Below are positions 25,479 through 34,622 of a stretch of 64,000 bases of DNA, piece by piece. The first letter of the stretch is position 1; every line of letters starts with the position of its first letter. The stretch comes from Sinorhizobium medicae (GTDB lineage Bacteria; Pseudomonadota; Alphaproteobacteria; Rhizobiales; Rhizobiaceae). The notes under the pieces were generated by a model. That model made no database searches and was not told where the DNA came from. It saw nothing but the letters and a program-made list of their open reading frames with translations. Location of the stretch: the NCBI RefSeq assembly GCF_007827695.1, contig NZ_VITA01000006.1:186001-250000 (forward strand), written 5' to 3'. The translations under genes and the position numbers were made by a program.

Positions 25479-27683
25479 ATGCTCAACCGGCATCATCGCC
25501 TGGCGCTTTTGGCTTGCACGGCATTCGTTACCCTCGTCGAAACGACACTTTCTCACGCGCAATCCACCGAGGAGGCGGCAGGTGCCGCCGAAAAGCAGGG
25601 GCGCGTAACAGTGCTGAAGAAACTTTCCATCCAAGGCGGCGAGAAGGAGGGTGTGGCCGACACGCCGCTCGCAGAACAAGTGACCGAGGAAGAACTCGAC
25701 CGCAATCAGATCACGAGCTTCGAAGACCTGGGCAGAAGCCTCGAACCTGGCGTGAACTTCAACCGGACGAGCGGCAGCGTAAATATACGCGGCCTCGAAG
25801 GGCCGCGCGTGCTGACGACGATCGACGGCATTCCCATCCCCTTCATCGACGATGGCGCGCGCGATGCCGATGGCGGCATAGACAGCTTCGATTTCTCGGC
25901 GCTCTCGACCATCGACATCGTTCGCGGCGCGGATTCCAGCCGCGCGGGCGGCGGTGCTCTCGGAGGAGCCGTGGTGCTGCGCACGCTCGAACCGGAGGAC
26001 CTGATCGGCGAGGGCAAGACGTGGGGCGGCATCTTCAAATTCGCCTATGACGGCGAGGACGACAGCCTCGGGGGCTCCGCTGCCGTTGCTGCGCGCTATG
26101 ACAACACGGCGGCCCTGTTCCAGGGGGGGTACAGGAGGGGGCATGAACGGGAGAGCAACGGCGACGTCGGCGGCTATTCCACGACGCGCACCGAGGCCGA
26201 CCCGGCTGACTACGACCAGAACAATCTCCTGTTCAAGGTGCGGCAATATACCGAAAGCGGCCATACTTTCGGCTTCACGGCCGAGCGCTTCGACCGCGAC
26301 AAGGATATCGACTTCATGTCCGGCCAGAGCCTCTTCGGCAATTATCGGCCGGGCGATTACGACAAGCTTGATGACACCCGGCGCGAGCGTCTTTCGCTCG
26401 ATTACGAATTCGAAGCCACCGACGACAACGCTTGGTTCGACAGCGCTTCGGCGACGGTCTACTGGCAGCGGCTGTTGCGCGAAAACGGCGTCGACGCCTA
26501 CCGCAGCACGTCGGTGATCGGCGACTATTCGCGTCTCAACGAAGCGGAAGAAGAGGGCTTCGGCGCCAGCGGTTATGTCGAGAAATTCTTTGAAACCGGT
26601 AACCTGCAGCACCAGGTGACGCTCGGCGGCGACTTTGCCATCGGCAAGCTGCATCAATATTCCTCGGGCGAGGATAGCTGCGACACGGCGCCGAGCCCAT
26701 CATGCAATTTCCTGCATACCAACCAGTCTGACAGCCCCGACGTCGACAGCAGGAAAATCGGCGTCTACTTGCAGGACCGCATCTCGATCGGCGACGGACC
26801 CTTCGCGCTGACGCCGGGGCTTCGCCTCGACTGGTACGACTACGCGCCTGAGAACACGGCCGCCTACATGCGCAACCCCAACTATGACGGTTTGCCGCCG
26901 GGACAGAGCGACCTCGCGCTGTCGCCGAAGCTGCTTGCAACCTATCAGGCAGCGGAGGAGGTCGAACTCTTCGCGCAATGGGCAATGGCTTTCCGGCCTC
27001 CGACCGCCGAGGAGCTCTATCTGAATTACGGCGCACCGGGCAGCTATCTTCAAATAGGCAATCCCGACCTGAAGCCGGAAACGAGCCAGGGTTTCGAGAT
27101 CGGAGCCAATCTCGGCGATGAGGAATTCGGCGGTCGCATCGCTGCCTTCTACAACAGATACAGAAATTTCATCGATGAGCGCTGGAGTTTCGATCCGACC
27201 GGCACCTACCCGATCGGCATCACCGAAGCCATCAACCGCGCCAATGTCTCCATCCATGGCGTCGAGGTCTCGGGGCACAAGGTTTTCGCCAATGGTGTCC
27301 ACGTGCGTACCGCGCTCGCCTACGCTCACGGCCGCGATCTCGATACCGACGAAGTCCTTGGTTCTGTTGCCCCGTTGAAAGGCGTCCTCAATGTCGGCTA
27401 CGCCGCAGAGACCTGGGGAACCGATCTCATCGTGACAGCCGCGATGGACGTGTCCGACAAATCGACGAACAGTTTCAAGGCGCCGGGCTATGGCATCGTC
27501 GATGTCACCGGCTGGTGGGAGCCGGAGCAAATGCCGGGTCTCAGAGTAAATGCCGGCGTCTACAACATCTTCGACAAGACCTATTGGGACGCGGTGAACA
27601 CGCAGAACGCGTTCACGCAGCCCGCCGACTTCTATTCGGAGCCGGGGCGCACTTTCAAGGTCTCGCTGACACAGCGGTTCTGA
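25479..27683 (+). CDS. shmR: TonB-dependent haem/haemoglobin receptor (ShmR type)
   Basis: A 734-residue outer-membrane receptor. It has a signal peptide (HRLALLACTAFVTLVETTLSHA), a plug domain (about 70-190: FEDLGRSLEPGVNF, SVNIRGLEGPRVLTTIDGIP) and a 22-strand barrel ending in an aromatic residue (KVSLTQRF). The plug and barrel order match the TonB-haemoglobin/transferrin/lactoferrin receptor group. In S. meliloti the haem receptor shmR is immediately before trpE(G), the same order seen here. A RirA-type box lies upstream. It imports haem across the outer membrane with TonB energy. Confidence 0.88.
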   Translation: MLNRHHRLALLACTAFVTLVETTLSHAQSTEEAAGAAEKQGRVTVLKKLSIQGGEKEGVADTPLAEQVTEEELDRNQITSFEDLGRSLEPGVNFNRTSGSVNIRGLEGPRVLTTIDGIPIPFIDDGARDADGGIDSFDFSALSTIDIVRGADSSRAGGGALGGAVVLRTLEPEDLIGEGKTWGGIFKFAYDGEDDSLGGSAAVAARYDNTAALFQGGYRRGHERESNGDVGGYSTTRTEADPADYDQNNLLFKVRQYTESGHTFGFTAERFDRDKDIDFMSGQSLFGNYRPGDYDKLDDTRRERLSLDYEFEATDDNAWFDSASATVYWQRLLRENGVDAYRSTSVIGDYSRLNEAEEEGFGASGYVEKFFETGNLQHQVTLGGDFAIGKLHQYSSGEDSCDTAPSPSCNFLHTNQSDSPDVDSRKIGVYLQDRISIGDGPFALTPGLRLDWYDYAPENTAAYMRNPNYDGLPPGQSDLALSPKLLATYQAAEEVELFAQWAMAFRPPTAEELYLNYGAPGSYLQIGNPDLKPETSQGFEIGANLGDEEFGGRIAAFYNRYRNFIDERWSFDPTGTYPIGITEAINRANVSIHGVEVSGHKVFANGVHVRTALAYAHGRDLDTDEVLGSVAPLKGVLNVGYAAETWGTDLIVTAAMDVSDKSTNSFKAPGYGIVDVTGWWEPEQMPGLRVNAGVYNIFDKTYWDAVNTQNAFTQPADFYSEPGRTFKVSLTQRF

Positions 27684-27705
27684 GCTTGGAAGGCATGCAT
27701 CAAGG

Positions 27706-27732
27706 GGCGGCCCCGATGGCCGCCTTTCTTTT
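27706..27732 (+). terminator. Rho-independent terminator of shmR
   Basis: GGCGGCC (27706-27712) pairs with GGCCGCC (27718-27724) around a 5-base loop and is followed by TTTCTTTT. It is 22 bp after the shmR stop. Confidence 0.85.
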
Positions 27733-27764
27733 GACAGGACCGGATCAGCAGCCCACTTTTCCCG

Positions 27765-27793
27765 CTTGCGCGCCACCGCAAGCCGCGCTAACA
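27765..27793 (+). promoter_or_regulatory. Candidate promoter for trpL-trpE(G)
   Basis: CTTGCG (27765-27770) and CTAACA (27788-27793) are 17 bases apart. Transcription would begin about 27800-27803, at or next to the trpL start codon. This agrees with the leaderless trpL known in S. meliloti. No ribosome-binding sequence precedes that ATG. Confidence 0.55.
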
Positions 27794-27802
27794 CTTGCGT
27801 CC

Positions 27803-27847
27803 ATGACAAACACGCAGAACATTTCGATCTGGTGGTGGGCTCGCTGA
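27803..27847 (+). CDS. trpL: trp leader peptide TrpL
   Basis: A 14-residue peptide, MTNTQNISIWWWAR, encoded by 15 codons with three consecutive Trp codons. Ribosome position on these codons decides whether the downstream hairpin terminates transcription before trpE(G). In S. meliloti the homologous peptide (peTrpL) also acts in trans. This copy has Thr in place of the Ala I remember at residue 2. The start codon appears to be leaderless. Confidence 0.95.
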   Translation: MTNTQNISIWWWAR

Positions 27848-27883
27848 GGCGGCCTTGACCAGTCATGCGTGATTGAGAGTTGG

Positions 27884-27913
27884 AGCCGCCCGGAGATTTC
27901 GAGGCGGCTTTTT
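27884..27913 (+). terminator. trp attenuator terminator
   Basis: AGCCGCC (27884-27890) pairs with GGCGGCT (27903-27909), followed by a run of five T. It is the terminator arm of the attenuator, 48 bp before the trpE(G) start. Confidence 0.85.
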
Positions 27914-27960
27914 CGTATTCTGGCCGCGTGGGAAGACCGGGCTTTTACGGAGCGAGACGA

Positions 27961-30150
27961 ATGGCAGCGGTAATTCTGGAAGACGGCGCGGAGTGTTATA
28001 CGACCAAGGGCGGCATCGTCGTCAACCGCAGGCGGCGTGAGGCCTCCTATACGGAGGCGATTGCCGGCTATGTCGACAGGCTGGACGAGCGGCGCGGCGC
28101 GGTCTTCTCCTCCAACTACGAATATCCGGGGCGTTACACGCGCTGGGACACCGCCGTCGTCGACCCGCCGCTTGCCATTTCCTCCTTCGGTCGTTCGCTT
28201 TGGATCGAAGCTTATAATGAGCGGGGCGAGGTGCTTCTCGCGCTGATCGCCGAGGATCTCAAGTCCGTTTCCGACATCACGCTCGGCACGCTGACCGACC
28301 GCCGACTGGATCTCACCATCAATGAGCCCGATCGTGTCTTCACCGAGGAAGAGCGTTCGAAGATGCCGACCGTCTTCACGGTGCTTCGCGCGGTGACGGA
28401 CCTCTTTCATTCGGAGGAGGATTCGAACCTCGGCCTCTATGGCGCCTTTGGGTATGACCTGGCCTTCCAGTTCGACGCGATCGAACTGAAGCTCACGCGC
28501 CCGGAGGATCAGCGCGACATGGTTCTCTTCCTGCCGGACGAGATCCTGGTCGTGGACCACTATGCGGCAAAGGCCTGGATCGATCGTTACGACTTCGCCA
28601 AGGAGGGGCTGTCGACGGAGGACAAGGCAGCCGATATCGCGCCTGAGGCGTTCCGCAGCGTCGACAGCATTCCGCCGCACGGGGACCATCGCCCGGGCGA
28701 ATATGCCGAGCTCGTCGTCAAGGCGAAGGAGAGCTTCCGCCGCGGCGATCTTTTCGAAGTGGTGCCGGGACAGAAATTCTACGAGCGCTGCGATAGTCGC
28801 CCTTCCGAGATTTCCAACCGGCTGAAGGCGATCAATCCGTCGCCCTATTCCTTCTTCATCAATCTCGGAAACCAGGAATATCTCGTCGGTGCTTCGCCGG
28901 AAATGTTCGTGCGCGTCTCCGGCCGGCGGATAGAGACCTGCCCCATCTCCGGTACGATCAAGCGCGGCGACGATCCGATCGCAGACAGCGAGCAGATACT
29001 GAAGCTGCTGAATTCGAAGAAGGACGAGTCCGAACTTACCATGTGCTCGGACGTGGACCGCAACGACAAGAGCCGCGTCTGCGTGCCTGGCTCGGTGAAA
29101 GTGATCGGCCGGCGGCAGATCGAGATGTATTCGCGGCTGATCCATACGGTCGATCACATCGAGGGCCGCCTGCGGGACGATATGGACGCCTTCGACGGAT
29201 TTCTGAGCCATGCCTGGGCGGTGACGGTGACCGGCGCACCGAAGCTCTGGGCGATGCGGTTCATCGAGAGCCACGAGAAGAGCCCACGCGCCTGGTACGG
29301 GGGTGCGATCGGCATGGTAGGCTTCAACGGCGACATGAATACCGGTCTGACATTGCGTACGATCCGCATCAAGGACGGGATTGCCGAGGTGAGGGCGGGT
29401 GCGACGCTGCTCTATGATTCCAATCCGGAAGAAGAAGAAGCCGAAACCGAACTGAAGGCCTCTGCCATGATCGCAGCCATCCGTGACGCGAAATCCGCAA
29501 ACAGCGCCAACGCAGCGCGCGATGTTGCCGCCGTCGGCGCCGGGGTCAGCATCCTCCTCGTGGACCACGAGGACAGCTTCGTCCACACCCTGGCGAACTA
29601 TTTCCGGCAGACGGGAGCGACCGTCACCACGGTGCGCACGCCGGTGGCCGAGGAAATCTTCGATAGGGTCAAGCCTGACCTCGTCGTGCTTTCGCCCGGT
29701 CCCGGCAACCCGAAAGACTTCGATTGCAAGGCGACGATCAAGAAGGCGCGGGCGCGCGAACTGCCGATCTTCGGCGTGTGCCTCGGGCTGCAGGCGCTTG
29801 CGGAGGCCTATGGCGGCAACTTGCGGCAACTGGCGGTCCCGATGCATGGCAAGCCCTCGCGCATTCGCGTCCTCGAACCCGGCATCGTCTTTTCGGGCCT
29901 CGGCAAGGAGGTGACCGTCGGGCGCTATCATTCGATCTTCGCCGATCCGTCCGGCCTTCCGCGCGAGTTTATGATTACGGCCGAAAGCGAGGACGGCACG
30001 ATCATGGGCATCGAGCATACGAAGGAACCGGTGGCGGCGGTGCAATTCCATCCGGAATCGATCATGACGCTCGGCGGCGACGCCGGCATGCGGATGATCG
30101 AGAACGTGGTGGCCCATCTTGCAAAACGGGCGAAGATCAAGGCGGCCTGA
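27961..30150 (+). CDS. trpE(G): Anthranilate synthase, fused TrpE-TrpG
   Basis: A 729-residue fusion, the length of the S. meliloti enzyme. Residues 1-510 are the chorismate-using TrpE part ([45 protein letters not shown]). After a short linker, residues 535-729 are the glutamine amidotransferase TrpG part with nucleophile Cys607 in [15 protein letters not shown] and a HPES motif near the end. It makes anthranilate, the first step to tryptophan, and the family is feedback-inhibited by tryptophan. GGAGCGAGACG precedes the ATG at 27961. Expression is controlled by the trpL attenuator. Confidence 0.97.
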   Translation: MAAVILEDGAECYTTKGGIVVNRRRREASYTEAIAGYVDRLDERRGAVFSSNYEYPGRYTRWDTAVVDPPLAISSFGRSLWIEAYNERGEVLLALIAEDLKSVSDITLGTLTDRRLDLTINEPDRVFTEEERSKMPTVFTVLRAVTDLFHSEEDSNLGLYGAFGYDLAFQFDAIELKLTRPEDQRDMVLFLPDEILVVDHYAAKAWIDRYDFAKEGLSTEDKAADIAPEAFRSVDSIPPHGDHRPGEYAELVVKAKESFRRGDLFEVVPGQKFYERCDSRPSEISNRLKAINPSPYSFFINLGNQEYLVGASPEMFVRVSGRRIETCPISGTIKRGDDPIADSEQILKLLNSKKDESELTMCSDVDRNDKSRVCVPGSVKVIGRRQIEMYSRLIHTVDHIEGRLRDDMDAFDGFLSHAWAVTVTGAPKLWAMRFIESHEKSPRAWYGGAIGMVGFNGDMNTGLTLRTIRIKDGIAEVRAGATLLYDSNPEEEEAETELKASAMIAAIRDAKSANSANAARDVAAVGAGVSILLVDHEDSFVHTLANYFRQTGATVTTVRTPVAEEIFDRVKPDLVVLSPGPGNPKDFDCKATIKKARARELPIFGVCLGLQALAEAYGGNLRQLAVPMHGKPSRIRVLEPGIVFSGLGKEVTVGRYHSIFADPSGLPREFMITAESEDGTIMGIEHTKEPVAAVQFHPESIMTLGGDAGMRMIENVVAHLAKRAKIKAA

Positions 30151-30223
30151 CCTTTTCGCGGCCGGTCTTTGGCACTCGGCCGTTTGACAAGCGATCCGTT
30201 ATCGCCCATATGGCTCCCATCAT

Positions 30224-30255
30224 CCGCCTGCGCGAAAATCCGCGCGGGCGGTTTT
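30224..30255 (+). terminator. Terminator of trpE(G)
   Basis: CCGCCTGCGCG (30224-30234) pairs with CGCGCGGGCGG (30241-30251) with a single T-G wobble and a 6-base loop, followed by four T. It lies 74 bp after the trpE(G) stop and before the CDF gene. Confidence 0.75.
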
Positions 30256-30309
30256 GCGTTTGAATGGCCTTGCATTTGCAACTCGTTCGCATCTGCAGGA
30301 GGATTGACG

Positions 30310-31230
30310 ATGACCGGATCCGACGACAAAACCATCCTGCGGCTGGCCTTCTGGGGCATACCTCTGTCGTTGGGCGTGATGGGCCTGAAGATGCTCGCCT
30401 GGTGGGTGACGGGTTCGGTGGCTCTCTTATCCGATGGACTGGAGTCCTCGGTGAACGTGGTCGCCGCGGTGATCGCCTACGCCATGATCGGCTATGCGGC
30501 AAAGCCGCCGGACGCCGACCATCCCTTCGGGCATCACAAGGCTGAGTATTTTTCCGCGGTTATCGAAGGCGTTCTGATCGTCGTCGCTGCACTGCTGATC
30601 ATCTGGCAGGCGATCCCGGAGATGATCGCGCCCGTCTTGCTGAAGGCTCCGACACTCGGACTGGCCATCAACTTTGCTGCGGGCGTCGTCAATGCGATCT
30701 GGGCCTATGTGCTGATCCGCGCCGGCAGCCGGTATCGCTCGCCGGCCCTGAGCGCCGATGGCCAGCACATTCTCTCTGACGTCGTGACTTCCATCGGAGT
30801 GCTCGTCGGCCTTCTTCTTGCCATCGCCACCGGCTACGCGATCCTCGATCCGCTGCTTGCCGTGGTCGTCGCGGGCAACATCCTCTTCCAGGGCTGGAAG
30901 GTTATTTCCCGCTCCGTCGACGGGCTGATGGACAAGGCGGTGCCGGCGGACGAGGAAGAGGCGATCAAGGCGGCGATCGCCGCCAATGCCGGCGGGTCGC
31001 TTGGCGTTCACGATCTCAAGACGCGGCAGGCCGGCCCGGCTGCCTTCGTGGATTTTCACATGGTCGTGCCGGAGGCAATGCCGGTCGGGGATGCGCACGA
31101 TATCTGCGACCGGATCGAGGATGCGATTCGCGCCGTGCATCCGGGTGCGAGGGTCGCCATTCACGTCGAACCGGAAGGCGAAAAGGCGCACGGCGTGCGC
31201 GTTAAAGTGAGCGGAGCATCACGGAAATGA
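30310..31230 (+). CDS. Cation diffusion facilitator metal efflux protein
   Basis: A 306-residue CDF exporter with six predicted helices (from [19 protein letters not shown]) and a cytoplasmic C-terminal domain ending in [12 protein letters not shown]. Metal-site candidates are LLSDGLESS in helix 2 and [10 protein letters not shown] in helix 5. The helix-2 site is not the usual Asp-x3-Asp or His-x3-Asp of zinc exporters. S. meliloti has a manganese exporter of this family, EmfA, which I think lies near trpE(G); this gene may be its orthologue. AGGAGG precedes the ATG. It overlaps queF by 4 bases. Confidence 0.83.
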   Translation: MTGSDDKTILRLAFWGIPLSLGVMGLKMLAWWVTGSVALLSDGLESSVNVVAAVIAYAMIGYAAKPPDADHPFGHHKAEYFSAVIEGVLIVVAALLIIWQAIPEMIAPVLLKAPTLGLAINFAAGVVNAIWAYVLIRAGSRYRSPALSADGQHILSDVVTSIGVLVGLLLAIATGYAILDPLLAVVVAGNILFQGWKVISRSVDGLMDKAVPADEEEAIKAAIAANAGGSLGVHDLKTRQAGPAAFVDFHMVVPEAMPVGDAHDICDRIEDAIRAVHPGARVAIHVEPEGEKAHGVRVKVSGASRK

Positions 31231-31691
31231 CGAAGACGGACGTATCAGGACTTTCCCAGCTCGGGACGAAGGTCGATCTGCCCCAGAACCCGGAAGAGGC
31301 GGTGCTCGAAAGGGTGCCGAGCGGCCATGGCGGCACCGATTTCGTCGTCCGCTTCACGGCGCCGGAGTTCACCTCTCTTTGCCCGATGACAGGGCAGCCC
31401 GACTTCGCCCACCTCGTAATCGATTACGTGCCGGACGGCTGGCTGGTCGAGTCGAAATCTCTGAAGCTTTTCCTGCACTCCTTCCGCAATCACGGCGCTT
31501 TTCACGAGGATTGCACGATCGATATCGCCAAGCGGCTGGTTTCGCTGCTTTCGCCGAAGTGGCTTCGGATCGGCGCCTATTGGTATCCCCGCGGTGGAAT
31601 TCCGATCGACGTTTTCTGGCAGACCGGAAGCCCGCCGGAAGGTGTCTGGCTGCCCGATCAGGGCGTGCCGACCTATCGCGGGCGGGGCTGA
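31227..31691 (+). CDS. queF: NADPH-dependent preQ0 reductase QueF
   Basis: A 154-residue, short-form (type I) QueF that reduces 7-cyano-7-deazaguanine to preQ1 in queuosine tRNA modification. Seen: nucleophile Cys52 in [11 protein letters not shown] with the catalytic Asp59, and the QueF motif ESKSLK at 75-80 followed by [10 protein letters not shown]. The length fits the unimodular class. It overlaps the CDF gene by 4 bases, though the functions are unrelated. Confidence 0.95.
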   Translation: MTKTDVSGLSQLGTKVDLPQNPEEAVLERVPSGHGGTDFVVRFTAPEFTSLCPMTGQPDFAHLVIDYVPDGWLVESKSLKLFLHSFRNHGAFHEDCTIDIAKRLVSLLSPKWLRIGAYWYPRGGIPIDVFWQTGSPPEGVWLPDQGVPTYRGRG

Positions 31692-31719
31692 CATTTGCTG
31701 AATTGCGCGGGCAGCTTCC

Positions 31720-32541
31720 ATGATAAATCGCCAGTTTGCCGCCGAAAGGCTTCTGCCGTCGCCGCCCGCGGGTAGGGAATGGCTGTCGGTTCGCCACGGC
31801 GAATCCGGCGACCGGGTTTATGCGCGCAGCGACGGCGCCGCCTATGCAAAGATTGCGAGCGGCAAAGCCGCGGCACTGCTCGAAGGCGAGCGCGATCGCG
31901 CTGCGTGGCTGGCGGCGTTCGGCATCGGCTCACCGGCCGTTTACGACTGGATCGCCGACAGCCACGAGGCGTGTCTCGTGCTCAGCGCGGTTCCGGGCGT
32001 GCCGGCGAGCGATCTGGCCGTCCCCGATCTCATGAAAGCATGGCCCACGATCATGCGGCAGTTTAAGGCCCTGCACGAGCTGCCCAGCGAATCATGCCCG
32101 TTCGAACGGCGCCTCGCTTCGATGTTCGAGCATGCCACGGACGTCGTTGCCCGCGAAGCGGTCAACCCGGATTTCCTTGCTCCCGAGGATCAGAACGTAC
32201 CACCGAGCAAATTGCTTCTGGCTCTGGGGGTGGAGTTGCCGAAGCGCCTGGCCGAGGAGGCCCGCGATCTCGTGATCTGCCATGGCGACGCATGCTTGCC
32301 GAATTTCATGGTCGACCCGGAAACGCAGCGCTGCACAGGCCTCATCGACCTCGGCCGGCTCGGAACGGCGGATCGATATGTCGATTTTTCGCTTCTTCTC
32401 GGAAATGCCCGGGAAAGCTGGACGACGCCGGGCCAAGCGCAGATGGCACGGGACTCGCTCTTCGGCATTCACGGGATCGCCAATCCGGACGAAGGCCGGC
32501 TCGCCTTCTATCTTCGTTTGGATCCGCTGACCTGGGGATGA
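31720..32541 (+). CDS. APH-family phosphotransferase (streptomycin-kinase-like)
   Basis: A 273-residue aminoglycoside-phosphotransferase-fold kinase. Catalytic loop VICHGDACLPNFMVD and the metal-binding GLIDLGRLGTADRYVD are both intact. The closest group by eye is APH(3')/APH(3'')-type enzymes, but chromosomal relatives in rhizobia may act on other alcohols. The 3' end overlaps the convergent GNAT gene by 34 bases. Confidence 0.8.
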   Translation: MINRQFAAERLLPSPPAGREWLSVRHGESGDRVYARSDGAAYAKIASGKAAALLEGERDRAAWLAAFGIGSPAVYDWIADSHEACLVLSAVPGVPASDLAVPDLMKAWPTIMRQFKALHELPSESCPFERRLASMFEHATDVVAREAVNPDFLAPEDQNVPPSKLLLALGVELPKRLAEEARDLVICHGDACLPNFMVDPETQRCTGLIDLGRLGTADRYVDFSLLLGNARESWTTPGQAQMARDSLFGIHGIANPDEGRLAFYLRLDPLTWG

Positions 32542-33017
32542 AGAAGTGCTTTGGACAGTCCAACCTTCTCCAGATCGATCCTGAGTATGGGGTCGAAGGC
32601 GACCTTTCTCCAACGCACCTGGTAGCCGAGATGCTGGTAGAGCTGGAGTGCGCGTGCGTTCTGAGCCGCCACCTGGATTCTGGCTTGCCTGTACCCACGG
32701 TGGGCGATTTGCGATTCAAGCGCCTTCATGAGTGCTGATCCGGCGCCGCGCCCTTCGAAGGCCGGGTCGACCCAGATGTCGCTGATGACATCGTCGCCGT
32801 GTTCGCAGGCCCCGAGGCCGGCTGGTTCTCCATCGGTTTCGGCGACCAGTATGCGCGAACCAAGTTCTCGCACGAATGGCAGGAACGGGTTGGTTTGTTC
32901 GATGGCCGCGGCGACATTTGCCGACACAAGCGGCGCGATCCCCTTTTGCCACGCTGCAAGGCCGATTTGAGCGAGAGCGTCCGTCTCATGCGGACGCGCC
33001 GATCGGACCAGCATCAT
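32508..33017 (-). CDS. GNAT-family N-acetyltransferase
   Basis: A 169-residue acetyltransferase. The acetyl-CoA-binding segment is VDPAFEGRGAGSALMKALE, with the C-terminal NARALQLYQHLGYQV typical of GNAT. The reading frame is open far upstream (to 33746), but the ATG at 33017 overlaps the hupE stop in ATGA and gives a normal family length. The substrate is unknown. Confidence 0.78.
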   Translation of the reverse strand: MMLVRSARPHETDALAQIGLAAWQKGIAPLVSANVAAAIEQTNPFLPFVRELGSRILVAETDGEPAGLGACEHGDDVISDIWVDPAFEGRGAGSALMKALESQIAHRGYRQARIQVAAQNARALQLYQHLGYQVRWRKVAFDPILRIDLEKVGLSKALLHPQVSGSKRR

Positions 33018-33595
33018 CCGAAGAGCAGGGACGCGCCGGCTAAAGCGGTGACGCCGCCGAGAATGCGAGCGACGATGCCGCGGTTGGCAAGGCGTGAAAG
33101 CCCCATGCCGAGACCCAGGCCCGCAATGTGCAGGAGAACGGTCGCGATCAAGAAGCCGGCTGCAAATGACCAGGCGCCGGCATTCCCCAATTCTCCTCCA
33201 TGTGCATGCCCGTGAAAAATCGCGAAGACTGCGACGACGGCCGCAGCCATCGAAACATCGAGCCGGACGGCCATGGCGACGATCAGACCGAGCGCCACGA
33301 CGGAGGCGAGAATGGCTGGTTCGACAAAGGGCAGGGGAGCGCCAAGCAATGCGAGAGCGAAGCCGAGCATCATCGTCGTGACGAAAGCAGCCGGCACGCT
33401 CCACAATGCCCTGCCGCCGATCTGGGCGGCCCAAAGCCCGACCGCAACCATCGCCAGAACGTGGTCGGCGCCGAAGAATGGATGGGAAAGCCCCGCCAAC
33501 AGCGACCCGTGTTCTGCGGGATCGAGATGGGCCAAGGCTGGCGCGGACGAAGTGAAAAGGAGTGCGGCTGCGATAAGGATGGATTTTTTCATCAT
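33014..33595 (-). CDS. HupE/UreJ-family membrane protein
   Basis: A 193-residue protein with a signal peptide (SILIAAALLFTSSAPALAH) and about six helices. Conserved HPFFGADHVLAMVAVGLWA and AIFHGHAHGGE are the histidine motifs of HupE/UreJ, linked to nickel (or cobalt) uptake. No hydrogenase or urease genes lie in the window, so it is an orphan copy. The ATG at 33595 has GGGGA upstream; the in-frame start at 33604 is less likely. It is co-transcribed with the GNAT. Confidence 0.8.
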   Translation of the reverse strand: MMKKSILIAAALLFTSSAPALAHLDPAEHGSLLAGLSHPFFGADHVLAMVAVGLWAAQIGGRALWSVPAAFVTTMMLGFALALLGAPLPFVEPAILASVVALGLIVAMAVRLDVSMAAAVVAVFAIFHGHAHGGELGNAGAWSFAAGFLIATVLLHIAGLGLGMGLSRLANRGIVARILGGVTALAGASLLFG

Positions 33596-33782
33596 GGTCC
33601 CCACTTGGAAGGCACGGTGATACTATTGCGCTCTTGCCGGCTGTCCATACGTCATTTGACCCCCGGACATTTACCATCATGGCAAAGCCGGCGGTACGAA
33701 CCGTGTTCGGGCGACGGCCTGCATTGTTTTCATCGTCGAGTCGCATTATCTCACTGGAGAGATTTCACGAGGAGTCGGAAGA

Positions 33783-34370
33783 ATGCGGAACGACGACGAT
33801 CAGGAAGAAAAGAAGACCGAATTGCCCTTGGGCAAGGAAACGGAGGCGAACCTTTTCAAGTCGCGTTCGATTTTCATTTACGGGAACATCACCCAGGAAC
33901 TCGCGCAGAAGGTCTGCTCGCAGCTCGTGGCTCTCGCCGCGGCCAGCGATGACGACATCCGCATCTTCGTCAACTCGCCCGGCGGCCATGTCGAATCGGG
34001 CGACAGCATCCACGACATGATCAAGTTCGTGAAGCCGAAGGTCTGGACGATCGGTACCGGATGGGTCGCTTCCGCTGGCGCACTCATCTATGTCGCCGCC
34101 CCCAAGGAACAGCGGCTGTGCCTGCCGAATACCCGCTTCCTTTTGCACCAACCGTCGGGCGGCACACGTGGCATGGCCTCCGATATCGAGATTCAGGCGC
34201 GCGAAATCATCAAGATGAACGAGCGTCTGAACCGGATCTTCTCCGAAGCGACCGGTCAGCCCGTCGAGAAAATCGCCAAGGACACCGATCGCGACTACTG
34301 GCTCGGTGCGGAAGAGGCGAAGGCGTATGGGCTCGTCTCGCGCATCGTCACCTCCATCGCGGAAATCTAA
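33783..34370 (+). CDS. ClpP-family serine protease (paralogue)
   Basis: A 195-residue Clp protease proteolytic subunit homologue. The catalytic triad is present at the standard numbers: Ser97 in ASAGAL, His122 in HQPSGG and Asp171 in [19 protein letters not shown] is the substrate-groove strand. It differs from canonical ClpP in ASAG in place of ASMG and in a charged N-terminus, so it is probably an accessory rhizobial ClpP rather than the clpX-linked copy. No clpX or clpA gene is adjacent. Confidence 0.85.
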   Translation: MRNDDDQEEKKTELPLGKETEANLFKSRSIFIYGNITQELAQKVCSQLVALAAASDDDIRIFVNSPGGHVESGDSIHDMIKFVKPKVWTIGTGWVASAGALIYVAAPKEQRLCLPNTRFLLHQPSGGTRGMASDIEIQAREIIKMNERLNRIFSEATGQPVEKIAKDTDRDYWLGAEEAKAYGLVSRIVTSIAEI

Positions 34371-34388
34371 AGCGTCCGCTCCTCAACG

Positions 34389-34434
34389 GCCGCCGCCCCC
34401 TTCTTCCCGGTTGCGGGGAGAAGGGGGCGGCGGC
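34389..34434 (+). repeat. Long GC-rich hairpin after the clpP-like gene
   Basis: GCCGCCGCCCCCTTCTTCCC (34389-34408) pairs with 34415-34434 over 20 positions with a single G-T wobble and a 6-base loop. It begins 19 bp after the stop codon. There is no T-run, and the core resembles the other CCCTCTCCCC repeats in the window, so a repeat-derived transcript end or stabiliser is likely. Confidence 0.6.
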
Positions 34435-34458
34435 GCGCCGATACCCTCTGCCCGCACT

Positions 34459-34487
34459 CTTGCTCCGCTTTCCCAAGCCGTGTATAG
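34459..34487 (+). promoter_or_regulatory. Candidate promoter for leuL-leuA
   Basis: CTTGCT (34459-34464) and GTATAG (34482-34487) are separated by 17 bases. Transcription would start about 34494-34497, which places the leader-peptide ATG at or near the 5' end of the RNA, as in trpL. Confidence 0.5.
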
Positions 34488-34496
34488 GCTTTCTCC

Positions 34497-34622
34497 ATGA
34501 CCCAGGCGAACGCACACAAGATCCCAGCGATCTTTACCGGACACGATGCCCATCGTGCTCCGTCGCGCGCCTTCGCCTCGCTTCTTCTTCTCGGCCTTAT
34601 TCGCGGTTGCCGGGTTCGCTGA
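34497..34622 (+). CDS. leuL: Candidate leucine leader peptide of leuA
   Basis: A 41-residue open frame starting ATG at 34497 and ending SLLLLGLIRGCRVR. It holds four consecutive Leu codons (CTT CTT CTT CTC) and a fifth shortly after, close to the stop. CTT is a less-used Leu codon in high-GC rhizobia, so these codons would be sensitive to charged tRNA levels. It lies 161 bp before leuA in the same direction. The stop codon sits at the base of a long hairpin. Function in attenuation is inferred; I see no T-run after the hairpin. Confidence 0.6.
   Translation: MTQANAHKIPAIFTGHDAHRAPSRAFASLLLLGLIRGCRVR

Larger units (their letters stand above)
27803..27913 (+). ncRNA. rnTrpL: trp attenuator leader RNA (rnTrpL homologue)
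   Basis: The leader covers trpL, the alternative-pairing region and the terminator hairpin. Premature termination would release an RNA of about 110 nucleotides, the size and layout of the S. meliloti trans-acting sRNA rnTrpL. Its release when tryptophan is plentiful is established for S. meliloti and inferred here. Confidence 0.8.

Noticed and set aside
27745..30117. A 790-codon open frame on the minus strand
   Set aside because: It is the complement of trpL-trpE(G), which is certain; no family motif is seen.
30970..31227. preQ1 riboswitch before queF
   Set aside because: queF starts inside the CDF gene end, with no free leader and no pseudoknot-like sequence.
32508..33746. A 412-residue version of the GNAT protein
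   Set aside because: The extra N-terminal 243 residues are an Arg-rich read-through of the hupE gene in another frame; the ATG at 33017 with ATGA overlap is the better start.
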